Translations under genes and position numbers: made by a program | In this document: piece after piece, positions 51,017 to 59,521 of the stretch | How the letters are laid out: every line of letters starts with the position of its first letter | Numbering within the stretch: the stretch's first letter is position 1 | From: Flavobacterium lindanitolerans | GTDB lineage: Bacteria; Bacteroidota; Bacteroidia; Flavobacteriales; Flavobacteriaceae | Assembly (NCBI RefSeq): GCF_002846575.1 | Contig: NZ_PJND01000010.1 | Span: 62,001 to 126,000 of the forward strand | Reading direction: 5' to 3' | Length of the DNA stretch: 64,000 nt | Notes under the pieces: generated by a model | The model's database searches: none | Told to the model about the DNA's origin: nothing | What the model saw: only the letters and a program-made list of their open reading frames with translations

Positions 51017-51790
51017 CTATTTCTTTCCGATATAAAGCACACTCCCTGAGGTAATGCCGTATTTTTTAAATACCGATTCGCCAAAGTAATCCTTATCCAG
51101 TTCTTCCAGATTGAATCCGACAGATTTAATTCTTTGGATAAAATCGTTTTTACTGTATAGTCTTTCGTGGTCGTCCTGTCCGAAATATTTCCAACGTTCA
51201 GAAACGGTATAGCGTTTATCCTTTTCTGCTTCAAAACTTTTTTCGAGTCCCAGGTTTATTGGTGCCATTAGTATTGCAACTCCGCCTTTTTTAAGCACTC
51301 TATAGATTTCGCTCAAAGCCTTGATGTCGTCAGGAACATGTTCCAGAACGTGCGAACATATAACCAAATCCCATGAATTATCAGGATAAATATCCATTGC
51401 CTGTATGTCTACATTGTCATCAACATCTTTCATAAATAAATCTGCCGACCTGTAATTTTGTGCCAATACCTTACTGTTAAGGTAATTTTTCAAATGTTCT
51501 GTAGGGGCAATATCCAAAACTTTGACCTCTTTAGATTTTGAAAAGAAATCATTCAGATATAAGGCATACAGTCTCGAACGGTCTGAAGCAGCACAATTGG
51601 CGCACGAATATTCAAAAAGGTTTAGGGTTTCAAATAAAAAAATGGAATGGATAAATCCTTCTTTGGCAAATGTCCTTAAATATTTCTCGGGTAATGGATT
51701 CAGTCTGACGTTATCCTTACCGCAAACGGAACATGAAAAATTGCCTTTGGGAGCTGTTAGTTTTTTTTTAATTTTTCTAAGAATGTTCAT
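51017..51790 (-). CDS. SAM-dependent methyltransferase with N-terminal zinc-ribbon-like motif
   Basis: 257 aa. Two CxxC pairs at C20xxC23 and C63xxC66 (CSVCG, CANC) look like a zinc ribbon, followed by a class I methyltransferase: VLDIAPTEHLKNYL (motif I), LVICSHVLEHVPDD and YRVLKKGGVAILMAP. Acts on an unknown glycan or lipid-linked sugar; related genes in glycan clusters methylate or cap chains. An in-frame ATG at 51817 would overlap the ABC gene; 51790 leaves only 2-3 overlapping bases and is preferred. Confidence 0.85.
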   Translation of the reverse strand: MNILRKIKKKLTAPKGNFSCSVCGKDNVRLNPLPEKYLRTFAKEGFIHSIFLFETLNLFEYSCANCAASDRSRLYALYLNDFFSKSKEVKVLDIAPTEHLKNYLNSKVLAQNYRSADLFMKDVDDNVDIQAMDIYPDNSWDLVICSHVLEHVPDDIKALSEIYRVLKKGGVAILMAPINLGLEKSFEAEKDKRYTVSERWKYFGQDDHERLYSKNDFIQRIKSVGFNLEELDKDYFGESVFKKYGITSGSVLYIGKK

Positions 51791-51791
51791 C

Positions 51792-53060
51792 TTATATTTT
51801 TTTGAAATCCCAATCAATTAGGTTTTGAGGCCTAATAGCCCCAATCCATTTTCCATACCAGGCAACATCTCTTTTTTCTTCAAGATAAGAAATGTTCAGT
51901 ACGTTATATTCGTTGCATAGCGGTTTAGAAGAATCTTCCACAAGCAGAACTCTAACCGAATAGGTATCGGTATTCATCAGGTTTTTTGGTATTACGGTAC
52001 TGATGACATACCTGCCTTTTTCACAATTATAGGAATCTGAAACCACATTAAAAACAGGAACTTCGGCACTGGAATATACGACCATGCTTATGTTCAGTTT
52101 TTTGGGCGCTTCACCAAGATTTTCGATTACAAACTCTATTTCCAGGTCATTACTAATGAATATTGACTTTTCTTCTGTTTTGGCTTTGACACTGATGAGT
52201 TTGCAAACATTATTTCCGGGAGCTTTTTCCAAAGGCCATACTTTTTCTAAAACATTGGAGCTTTTTTCCGCTTTTAAATATTCGTCAATGGTGCTTTCCG
52301 GTGAGCCTGAAAAAACAAATCTTCCATTATCTATCAGTACAGCCCTGGTGCATAAACTCTTTACCGCTGCCATATTGTGGCTCACAAAAAGTACTGTTCT
52401 GCCCTCACCTCTGGAAATATCCTGCATTTTACCAATTGCTTTTTTCTGAAATTCTGCATCACCAACAGCAAGCACTTCGTCTACGACCAAAATTTCCGGT
52501 TCTAAGAATGCTGCTACAGCAAACGCCAAACGTACGGTCATTCCGGAACTGTATCTTTTTACCGGAGTATCGATATAGCGTTGACATCCGCTGAATTCTA
52601 TAATTTCATCTATTTTCGACCTGATTTCCTTTTTGGTCATTCCCAGAATGGCTCCATTAAGATAAATATTTTCACGGCCGGTCATTTCACTATGGAAGCC
52701 CGTTCCTACTTCAAGTAAAGAGGCAATACGTCCTTTTGTTTTTATGACACCTGTGGTAGGAGCAGTAACCCTTGAAAGGATTTTAAGCAGTGTTGATTTT
52801 CCGGCTCCGTTTTTACCTATGATACCTAAAACTTCGCCTTTCTGAACTTCAAAACTGATGTCCTGCAAAGCCCATACATAGTCTGATGTGCCTTTTGAAG
52901 TACGGTCGTTAGTATCACCCACTTTAAGATATGGGTCTTCTTTTCCGCGAACGTTTGCCCACCAACGGTTAAGATCATGGCTGAGTGTTCCTGTCCCAAC
53001 TTTGCCCAAACGGTATTGTTTTGAGATTCCTTCAGCTTTTAGTATTATTTCTTTGTCCAT
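51792..53060 (-). CDS. Wzt-type polysaccharide ABC transporter ATP-binding protein
   Basis: 422 aa. ABC ATPase: Walker A GKNGAGKS (82-89), signature YSSGMTVRLAFA, Walker B EILVVDEVLAVGD, H-loop FVSHNM. After about residue 275 a beta-sandwich Wzt-like C-terminal domain recognises the glycan end (FISNDLEIEFVIENLGEAPK). It powers O-antigen or teichoic-type chain export with a permease (Wzm). No such permease gene is next to it or anywhere in the window, which is unusual. Confidence 0.92.
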   Translation of the reverse strand: MDKEIILKAEGISKQYRLGKVGTGTLSHDLNRWWANVRGKEDPYLKVGDTNDRTSKGTSDYVWALQDISFEVQKGEVLGIIGKNGAGKSTLLKILSRVTAPTTGVIKTKGRIASLLEVGTGFHSEMTGRENIYLNGAILGMTKKEIRSKIDEIIEFSGCQRYIDTPVKRYSSGMTVRLAFAVAAFLEPEILVVDEVLAVGDAEFQKKAIGKMQDISRGEGRTVLFVSHNMAAVKSLCTRAVLIDNGRFVFSGSPESTIDEYLKAEKSSNVLEKVWPLEKAPGNNVCKLISVKAKTEEKSIFISNDLEIEFVIENLGEAPKKLNISMVVYSSAEVPVFNVVSDSYNCEKGRYVISTVIPKNLMNTDTYSVRVLLVEDSSKPLCNEYNVLNISYLEEKRDVAWYGKWIGAIRPQNLIDWDFKKI

Positions 53061-53103
53061 TTCGTGGTAGAGACTTAAAATATTGCGATGTTGATATGCA
53101 TGC

Positions 53104-53111
53104 CAAATATA
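53104..53111 (-). promoter_or_regulatory. -7 box TATATTTG for the 53-35.8 kb glycan operon
   Basis: TAnnTTTG on minus, 43 bases before the ATG at 53060. No -33 at the right spacing. This would drive the whole 16-gene operon. Confidence 0.4.
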
Positions 53112-53222
53112 GGAATAAGTAATTTAATTTGCAGACTGTAAGAGTTCCAAAAGCATTTTTACAAAATGATTTTTTACTGTTATATTCCGTTTTAAAAACA
53201 ACTAATTATTAAATATATGTTA

Positions 53223-53230
53223 TAAATTTG
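53223..53230 (+). promoter_or_regulatory. -7 box TAAATTTG before the CpsB-like gene
   Basis: TAnnTTTG match 25 bases before the TTG start at 53256, in a shared intergenic region with the divergent Wzt gene. Confidence 0.45.
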
Positions 53231-53255
53231 CAATCAAATTTTTAAACACACGACT

Positions 53256-53990
53256 TTGCTTTTCTTTTCTAAAAACAAACCGATTCTTAGGGATCTGATT
53301 GAAAATTATACCGATATCCATTCCCATCTGCTACCGGGAATTGATGATGGTTCCAAAAATTTCGAAACCACGCTTTCGCTTATACAATCATTACAGAAAA
53401 TAGGATTTGAACAGTTTATAACTACTCCACATATCATCAAAAACATTTGGGACAATTCACGAAGCGGTATAGAAACACTTTGTGCCTCTACTACAGAAAA
53501 GCTTTCTAAAGAAAATGTAAATCTTCCCTTTAAGGCAGCAGCTGAATATATGATGGATGATTCCTTTTCAAAATTGATGGAATCAGAAAAACTGCTTACG
53601 CTTAAAGACAATTATTTGTTAGTTGAAATGTCCTATATCAATCCGCCAATGCAGTTGTATGATATTATTTTTGACATCAGGATTGCTGGTTATCAGCCTG
53701 TTTTGGCGCATCCGGAACGCTATATTTTTTATCACACCAATTTTGAGGAATACAATAAGCTGAAAAAAGCAGGCTGTATGTTTCAAATGAACCTGTTGTC
53801 GACAGTAGGATATTATGGTTCAGCGGTAGCTAAAGTGGCTCAAAAGCTTCTTGAGAAAGGAATGATTGATTTTACGGGATCTGACCTGCATCATGAAAAT
53901 CACTTGAAAAGCTTTGACAAAAAACTTGCCTTTTCTGACACTGCCGCTTTAAAAGAAGCGATAAGACGCAACGATTTTTTCCGGGTATAA
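53256..53990 (+). CDS. CpsB/CapC-family PHP-type tyrosine-protein phosphatase
   Basis: 244 aa from a TTG start. PHP metal-binding motifs: DIHSHLLPGIDDGS (His22 and His24), TTPHI, LVEMSY, LAHPERYIFY and TGSDLHHENH. CpsB-type phosphatases act on the phosphotyrosine tail of the Wzc/CpsD kinase and so control capsule length or export. It lies next to wzc but on the opposite strand, alone on plus. Confidence 0.9.
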   Translation: MLFFSKNKPILRDLIENYTDIHSHLLPGIDDGSKNFETTLSLIQSLQKIGFEQFITTPHIIKNIWDNSRSGIETLCASTTEKLSKENVNLPFKAAAEYMMDDSFSKLMESEKLLTLKDNYLLVEMSYINPPMQLYDIIFDIRIAGYQPVLAHPERYIFYHTNFEEYNKLKKAGCMFQMNLLSTVGYYGSAVAKVAQKLLEKGMIDFTGSDLHHENHLKSFDKKLAFSDTAALKEAIRRNDFFRV

Positions 53991-54004
53991 TTTATTCTTT
54001 TATG

Positions 54005-54063
54005 CTTAGCGATTCTGTGTCTTTGTATGAAATAGTTGCTCACAAAGACGCAGAGCCGCCAAG
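54005..54063. repeat. Dispersed palindromic repeat, family A copy 4
   Basis: Arms 54005-54027 and 54041-54063 around TGAAATAGTTGCT, with AAAGACGCAGAGCCGCC in the right arm; the left arm is more diverged (TTAGCGATTCTGTGTCTTTG). Lies between convergent cpsB-like and wzc genes, 45 bases before a true terminator. Confidence 0.85.
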
Positions 54064-54116
54064 TTTTGAAATGCTGTGTATTTTATGAGCACACTGTTTA
54101 ATATCACTAATTTTAA

Positions 54117-54150
54117 AAAGAAAGCCCTTTTTTAAAAAAAAGGGCTTCTT
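54117..54150. terminator. Bidirectional terminator between cpsB-like gene and wzc
   Basis: AAGCCCTTTTTT (54122-54133) and AAAAAAGGGCTT (54136-54147) pair, with U-rich tails on both strands (TTTATTTTTATTT on plus). Serves the convergent genes. Confidence 0.85.
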
Positions 54151-54155
54151 TATTT

Positions 54156-56507
54156 TTATTTCTTAAACAGGGTTTTATACCACGGTTTTACTTCTACATC
54201 AGCTCCATAGCCATAACCGTAACCATAGCCATAACCTTTATTCATTACTTCTGTTGCATTTAGCACCAAAGACATGTTAGGCAGCTTTTTTTGGTTGTAG
54301 AACATTTCCGGTACGTGCAGGAGTCGTTTGTCAAGATAATTTGCCCTTACTACATAGATAAACGCATCGGCATTCTTAGCAATAAGTAACGTATCCGTAA
54401 CCACGCTTACCGGAGCCGTATCGACGATTATGTAGTCGTAAGTCTCTTTAAGTTCGGCAAACATCTTGTTTATCTTGTCGTTCATCAAGAGTTCTACCGG
54501 GTTTGGGGGTATGACTCCTGAAGACAATACATGGAAATCTTCAAAATTATCCAACCTGGTTATGTAACTGGACAAATCTTTATCCTGTTTTGAAAGATAG
54601 TTGGTAACTCCTTCGGATCGGATTGGAATATATTCAGCCAGTTTCGGATTTCTGATATCCATTCCTACCAGCAATACTTTTTTACCGGACAAAGCAATTG
54701 TCCCTGCAAGATTTACGGAAATAAAAGTTTTTCCTTCTCCCGGAATTGTCGAAGTAACAAAAATAACCTTTCCTCTTTCAGTACTTGTTCCGGTTAGCAT
54801 AAATTCCAGGTTAGTCCTGACAATACGTATGGCTTCCGCAGAACCTGAACGGCTGTTGGTATTGATCATTTCTTCATGAGAATCTGATTTTGGAACATCT
54901 CCCAGGAATGGAATTGCCAAACGTTTTTCGATATCCAGTCTGCTTTTGATCTTAGTGTTCAGCAGTTCCTGCAAATAGATAATGGCTGCAGGTATAGCCA
55001 ATCCTATTACCAAAGCAATAAGATAAATCATGCTTTTTTTTGGAGAAACCGGAATTCCAGAGAAATAGCTGGAATCAATAACTTTAGCACTTTGCTCGGT
55101 TGCCGCTAAAGTCAAAGCTGTTTCTTCTCTTTTCTGAAGTAGGTATAGATATAAAGCCTCTTTTACTTTTTGCTGTCTGTCTATAATCCTGAATTCTCTT
55201 TCTAAGCGAGGCACTTTTGCTTTTTTGTTTCCTAAAACCGATCCTTGCTGATCCAAATTCTTTTTGGTAATAGTTAAAGAAGATTGCATTCTGGCCAGGC
55301 TTTGACTTATGTTTGACTTCATAGCCTGGATTTTCTTGGCAGCATTAACCACTACCGGGTTTTCAGCTGTGGCACCGGCAGCAATTCGATTATACTCGAT
55401 TACAAGCCTATTGTACTCCATTATCAGTTCTGATGCTTCAGACTGTGTCGAAAGGAGATTACTAGGAATAAGATCTCCAGGTCCGCTTGAATTTAAAAAC
55501 TGACGCATTGATGCCACTACATTCAATTGGATTTCTGTTTCTATCTGTTTCTTTTCATACTCAGAAGCATTTTCAAGAAACATGGTAGCCTCTGTGGGGA
55601 TATCAGTAAGATTGTTTTGTTTTTTAAAGCCCTCTACATCTTTTTCCACATCAGTAAGTTCATCTGTTATCAGTCCAAGACGTGTAGAAATAAATTGCGA
55701 GGTCTTTTCTGCAACTAAGTTTTTATCTTCAATTGCATCATCATTGTAAATTTCTACTAAAGTATTCAAGAAATCAGCTGCTCTTTGTGAGTTTTGATCT
55801 ACTACAGACAGTTCGATGACACTTGTGTTTTTTCCAACAGGAGATATCCCTAAAGCTCCTCTGTAATAAGTCGTCATCGTTTCAACAGGATAAATATTAC
55901 AATCTATTGAAAATGAACTTTTATCTGCAATATCGACTTTGGTAACTGAAAGAGTACCTTCTGGGATTTTGATAAGACTTCCATAACTAAAAGTTCCCAA
56001 CTCTTTATCTTCCGTTTTAAAAAGCTTAAACTTATTGGCATTTACTGATTCAATCGTAAAGGTATGTACTTCTTTTTTGTACTGCTCATTTGCAGGAGAA
56101 TAAACAACTACAATAGGCGATGCTTTATACAATTCGGATGATTTAACGCGGCCATGACTCAAATAATGAATATTCAGATGCAGCTTGCTTACGGTTTTTT
56201 CCGTTAGCGTTCGTGATTTTAGAATCTCAACTTCATTATCGACATTACTTTTGGATGTACCTACTCCAAGATCAGACAAAACTGAAAGTTCAGAAGCCAG
56301 GCCACCTTTCTTATCATCTTTTACCAAAATAGTAGCTGTAGCTTTATATAAAGGGGTACTATATCTTAAGTACAAAAAAGCCAGACCTAATACTACGATA
56401 ACTGAAAGCAAAAACCATTTCCAATGAACGAGATATTTTTCTATCTGTTCTCTTATATTAAAATCTGATTCGTGGTTTTCCTGTGATATTTCTTGTTTAT
56501 TATTCAT
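54156..56507 (-). CDS. wzc: Polysaccharide co-polymerase/tyrosine autokinase (Wzc type)
   Basis: 783 aa. Wzz-like N-domain with TM1 (about 30-47), a long periplasmic part with coiled coil (about 265-460), TM2 (about 493-511), then a BY-kinase domain: Walker A PGEGKT (589-594), A' VGMDIRNP (614-621), Walker B DYIIVDTAP (691-699). The C-terminal tail has alternating Gly-Tyr (Tyr759, 761, 763, 765, 767) plus Tyr777, the autophosphorylation cluster. Controls chain length and export with Wza; its phosphate is removed by the CpsB-like protein. Confidence 0.95.
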   Translation of the reverse strand: MNNKQEISQENHESDFNIREQIEKYLVHWKWFLLSVIVVLGLAFLYLRYSTPLYKATATILVKDDKKGGLASELSVLSDLGVGTSKSNVDNEVEILKSRTLTEKTVSKLHLNIHYLSHGRVKSSELYKASPIVVVYSPANEQYKKEVHTFTIESVNANKFKLFKTEDKELGTFSYGSLIKIPEGTLSVTKVDIADKSSFSIDCNIYPVETMTTYYRGALGISPVGKNTSVIELSVVDQNSQRAADFLNTLVEIYNDDAIEDKNLVAEKTSQFISTRLGLITDELTDVEKDVEGFKKQNNLTDIPTEATMFLENASEYEKKQIETEIQLNVVASMRQFLNSSGPGDLIPSNLLSTQSEASELIMEYNRLVIEYNRIAAGATAENPVVVNAAKKIQAMKSNISQSLARMQSSLTITKKNLDQQGSVLGNKKAKVPRLEREFRIIDRQQKVKEALYLYLLQKREETALTLAATEQSAKVIDSSYFSGIPVSPKKSMIYLIALVIGLAIPAAIIYLQELLNTKIKSRLDIEKRLAIPFLGDVPKSDSHEEMINTNSRSGSAEAIRIVRTNLEFMLTGTSTERGKVIFVTSTIPGEGKTFISVNLAGTIALSGKKVLLVGMDIRNPKLAEYIPIRSEGVTNYLSKQDKDLSSYITRLDNFEDFHVLSSGVIPPNPVELLMNDKINKMFAELKETYDYIIVDTAPVSVVTDTLLIAKNADAFIYVVRANYLDKRLLHVPEMFYNQKKLPNMSLVLNATEVMNKGYGYGYGYGYGADVEVKPWYKTLFKK

Positions 56508-56513
56508 CGTTTA

Positions 56514-57293
56514 CTATCGTATTGTTAAGGCTATTATCGTTACAAGAATGGAAATTGAGGAAAGAACAATGGCAGTATTTGGTCCAACCACAGAAGAATT
56601 TACTTTAGTCTTGTTTGGTTCTACATATACTACGTCATTCTGCTTCAGGTAATAAAAAGGAGAATTCAAAAAATCTGCTTTTGTAATATCTACTCTGGTG
56701 GCTTGTTTTTTTCCGTCCACTTCACGGATAACTAAAATATTATCTCTTTTACCATAAACAGTCAGATCTCCTGACATGCTCAATGCTTCAGTCAGTGTAA
56801 TTCGTTCACTTGTAATGTTGTGAATTCCAGGTTGTGTTACTTCTCCCTGAACTGTAACCTTATAATTTAATATTCTAAGATTTATAGAAGGTTTTTTGAT
56901 GTATTTTTCAAGCTCATTGGTTATTTTGGCTATCGCTTGTGTTCTGGTAAGACCACCTATTTGGATAGATCCCAATACCGGGAATTGGATAAATCCTTTA
57001 GAATCTATCAAATAACTATTCATACGCATCTGCTGGTTCTCAAGCTCAGTGGTAGATTGCATGATGACAGATGGTAAATTAAAAGGTGCCGCTACTTCGG
57101 GATTTTCAGCCATGACAACGATCATTAACAAATCGTCAGGTTGTAGTATCGTTTCGTATGAGGATGAGCTTTCAAGATTAACAAGCTGGTCAATATTCTG
57201 ATAATAAGCTACATTCTTTCTCGAAGCGCATGAGAATATGAAAAGGGATAAAAAGAGTAAGATTACAGGCCTAAAATAATTCAACTTTTTCAT
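56514..57293 (-). CDS. wza: Outer-membrane polysaccharide export lipoprotein (Wza type)
   Basis: 259 aa lipoprotein (lipobox IFSC with Cys22). Poly_export domain: ILQPDDLLMIVVMAENPEVA, LIDSKGFIQFPVLGSIQIGG, then SLBB-like VQGEVTQPGIHNITSERITL, SGDLTVYGKRDNILVIREVDG and a C-terminal helix (NTAIVLSSISILVTIIALTIR, partly). Forms the export channel. Gap of 6 bases to wzc. Confidence 0.92.
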   Translation of the reverse strand: MKKLNYFRPVILLFLSLFIFSCASRKNVAYYQNIDQLVNLESSSSYETILQPDDLLMIVVMAENPEVAAPFNLPSVIMQSTTELENQQMRMNSYLIDSKGFIQFPVLGSIQIGGLTRTQAIAKITNELEKYIKKPSINLRILNYKVTVQGEVTQPGIHNITSERITLTEALSMSGDLTVYGKRDNILVIREVDGKKQATRVDITKADFLNSPFYYLKQNDVVYVEPNKTKVNSSVVGPNTAIVLSSISILVTIIALTIR

Positions 57294-57343
57294 ATGGTTT
57301 TTAATGCAAAGATACTATTTAACAATTAACAGGCTAAAGAAAA

Positions 57344-59320
57344 CTAAATTTGCCTTACATGATTATTGTCTAAAGTTTCAAAAATAGAGTTCATACTTTT
57401 AAATTCCGGAACAATCAGCTTCATTTTTGCCACAATTTCTTCATTTGAAGTAATTTCTGAAATTTCGATAAGGTCATGGATGGCCATAGTAACCGCTTCA
57501 TAATCATCAAATATTTCTTCTGCAATCATTATCTTTTCATGGTGTGTTGGCAATGTCTTGGCGGTATCGTTTAGCAATTCTTCATAGAGTTTTTCACCCG
57601 GACGAAGGCCAACTATTTTTATCTTTATCTGTTTGTCTGGCGCAAATCCTGCCAACTTGATCATCTTTCTTGCTAAATCGATAATCTTAACCGGATCACC
57701 CATATCAAAAATATAAATCTCACCTCCATTACCCATTGCTCCAGCCTCAAGAACCAATTGGCATGCTTCTGGAATTGTCATAAAATAACGGATAATATCT
57801 GGATGTGTAATTGTAACCGGACCACCTTCTTCTATTTGCTTTTTAAAGAGCGGCACGACAGAACCATTAGATCCCAGAACGTTTCCAAATCGGGTTGTTA
57901 TAAATTTTGTGCCATTATATTCAGCATCATTCTTATATTTATAATTCAGAGACTGAACATACTTTTCAGCTATCCTTTTACTAGCTCCCATTACGCTACT
58001 TGGATTTACGGCTTTATCTGTAGAAACCATAACAAATCGCTCTACTTTATGTTTATGAGACAAATCAGCCAGAATTTTTGTTCCCAAAATATTAGTAAAT
58101 ATGGCTTGGGAAGGATTTTCTTCCATTAACGGCACATGTTTGTATGCTGCAGCATGATATACAACCTGTGGCTGATAAAGCTTAAATACCTGTTTCAATA
58201 CCTGTTTGTTCCTTACATCCGCCAGTATATTATGTATCCTGATATTGGGATTGCAATTGGCAATTTCAAGCGAAAGGTTATGCAAAGGTGTTTCTGCCTG
58301 ATCGAGAATCACAATAGTTTTTGGTTCAAATCCAATTACCTGCCTTACTATCTCACTTCCTATTGAGCCGGCAGCACCAGTTACCATGATTGTCTTGTCC
58401 CGCAATTGCGAAGAAATAGAATGCATATCAAGAACAATAGGCTTTCTTTCCAGCAAATCCTGGATTTCGAAACTCTTGATATTCTTGGAAATTTCTTCCT
58501 GATTTTCCCAATCGGTAATCAGAGATATTGTATACACCTTATAGTTGTATTCCAGGCATTCATCAACGATAGCCAGTCTTTCTTCTTTTGTCAACGATTT
58601 GTCAGCAATAATAAGTGCTTCGGCACCCACAGAGCGCATCACAACCGGCACACGTCTCTTAAGCTGTAAGATTGGCAGATCCAGAATTCTTTTTGAGCTA
58701 TTCTGGTTGAATTTATCAATAAAACCGAGCAGTTTGAATCGGCTTGGATTTTCTGACCTCAAGGCATTTGCCACCGCTATTGCATTATTATCAAAACCAT
58801 AAATCAAGGCACGCATCTGCCCCTCTTTTCTTGAAATACTAAGATATTTTTCAAAAGTCTGCTTTACGACTATTCTATAAAAGAACAGAAAACAGAAAGA
58901 AAGAACACCATTGATAAAAATTCCTGTATTTAAAAATATCTTGTAATCATGGTCCAACAGGAATACGAAATTGACAAATACGAGCGTGATTAAGGCACAA
59001 AACTGCGCAAAGAAGATTTTAACCGCATCTATGTAGGAAGAGTGCCGTATAATTCCGGAATAGGTACGAAAAACCCAAAAGAAAAAAATGTTTACCGAAA
59101 AATACAGCATAACCCCATAAAAGAGGTAACCATCAGGAATATAAGTCAGCTTAATTCCTTTTAAGAGAAGATAAGTTATTAGCCCAGCAGCAAAAACAAT
59201 CCCCAAATCTAACAGCAAAACTACCCATCTGGGAAGGTATCCCAAATTCTTAAAACTAAAATTCAATTTTAGTCCTGACATTGCTGTTAACAAATCAGTT
59301 CTAAAAGATTTCTTGTCCAA
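57344..59320 (-). CDS. pglF: Membrane-bound NDP-sugar 4,6-dehydratase (PglF/WbpM/CapD family)
   Basis: 658 aa. Four N-terminal helices (about 30-155), a central Rossmann region (about 168-270), then an SDR dehydratase: TGAAGSIG (314-321), MVSTDKAVNP (431-440) and MGASK with Met444 in place of the usual Tyr and Lys448, the SMK-type triad known for WbpM/FlaA1/PglF. It oxidises UDP-GlcNAc at C4 with loss of water at C5/C6 to a 4-keto-6-deoxy sugar. First gene of the pglF-wza-wzc operon, 63 bases after a strong promoter. Confidence 0.93.
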   Translation of the reverse strand: MDKKSFRTDLLTAMSGLKLNFSFKNLGYLPRWVVLLLDLGIVFAAGLITYLLLKGIKLTYIPDGYLFYGVMLYFSVNIFFFWVFRTYSGIIRHSSYIDAVKIFFAQFCALITLVFVNFVFLLDHDYKIFLNTGIFINGVLSFCFLFFYRIVVKQTFEKYLSISRKEGQMRALIYGFDNNAIAVANALRSENPSRFKLLGFIDKFNQNSSKRILDLPILQLKRRVPVVMRSVGAEALIIADKSLTKEERLAIVDECLEYNYKVYTISLITDWENQEEISKNIKSFEIQDLLERKPIVLDMHSISSQLRDKTIMVTGAAGSIGSEIVRQVIGFEPKTIVILDQAETPLHNLSLEIANCNPNIRIHNILADVRNKQVLKQVFKLYQPQVVYHAAAYKHVPLMEENPSQAIFTNILGTKILADLSHKHKVERFVMVSTDKAVNPSSVMGASKRIAEKYVQSLNYKYKNDAEYNGTKFITTRFGNVLGSNGSVVPLFKKQIEEGGPVTITHPDIIRYFMTIPEACQLVLEAGAMGNGGEIYIFDMGDPVKIIDLARKMIKLAGFAPDKQIKIKIVGLRPGEKLYEELLNDTAKTLPTHHEKIMIAEEIFDDYEAVTMAIHDLIEISEITSNEEIVAKMKLIVPEFKSMNSIFETLDNNHVRQI

Positions 59321-59383
59321 ATTCTTTTCTATTTATTGGTTAAACCTTTTGGGGGGTTTTAATAGTCTGGTCTATTTATTTGA

Positions 59384-59417
59384 CAAAGTTATGTAAAAAA
59401 GAAGTATGTTAAGCAAA
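59384..59417 (-). promoter_or_regulatory. Two-box Bacteroidota promoter of the pglF-wza-wzc operon
   Basis: Minus strand: TTTG (59417-59414), then 22 bases, then TAACTTTG (59391-59384), matching the -33 TTTG and -7 TAnnTTTG consensus at near-usual spacing. The rest of the 201-base gap after pglE holds the box and an AAACC/GGTTT mini-hairpin (59342-59359). Confidence 0.6.
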
Positions 59418-59521
59418 TACTAAAATTTTATGGCTTTATTAACTGTTTTTGTTAAACAATTGTTTCATTACAGCCTTGTCAGCACTATACAACAATTCTT
59501 TTTAAAAATAATGATAATTTT

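Noticed and set aside
54005..54063. Family A repeat as the sole terminator of cpsB-like gene
   Set aside because: A better terminator with U-tracts lies at 54117-54150, and other copies sit between divergent genes.
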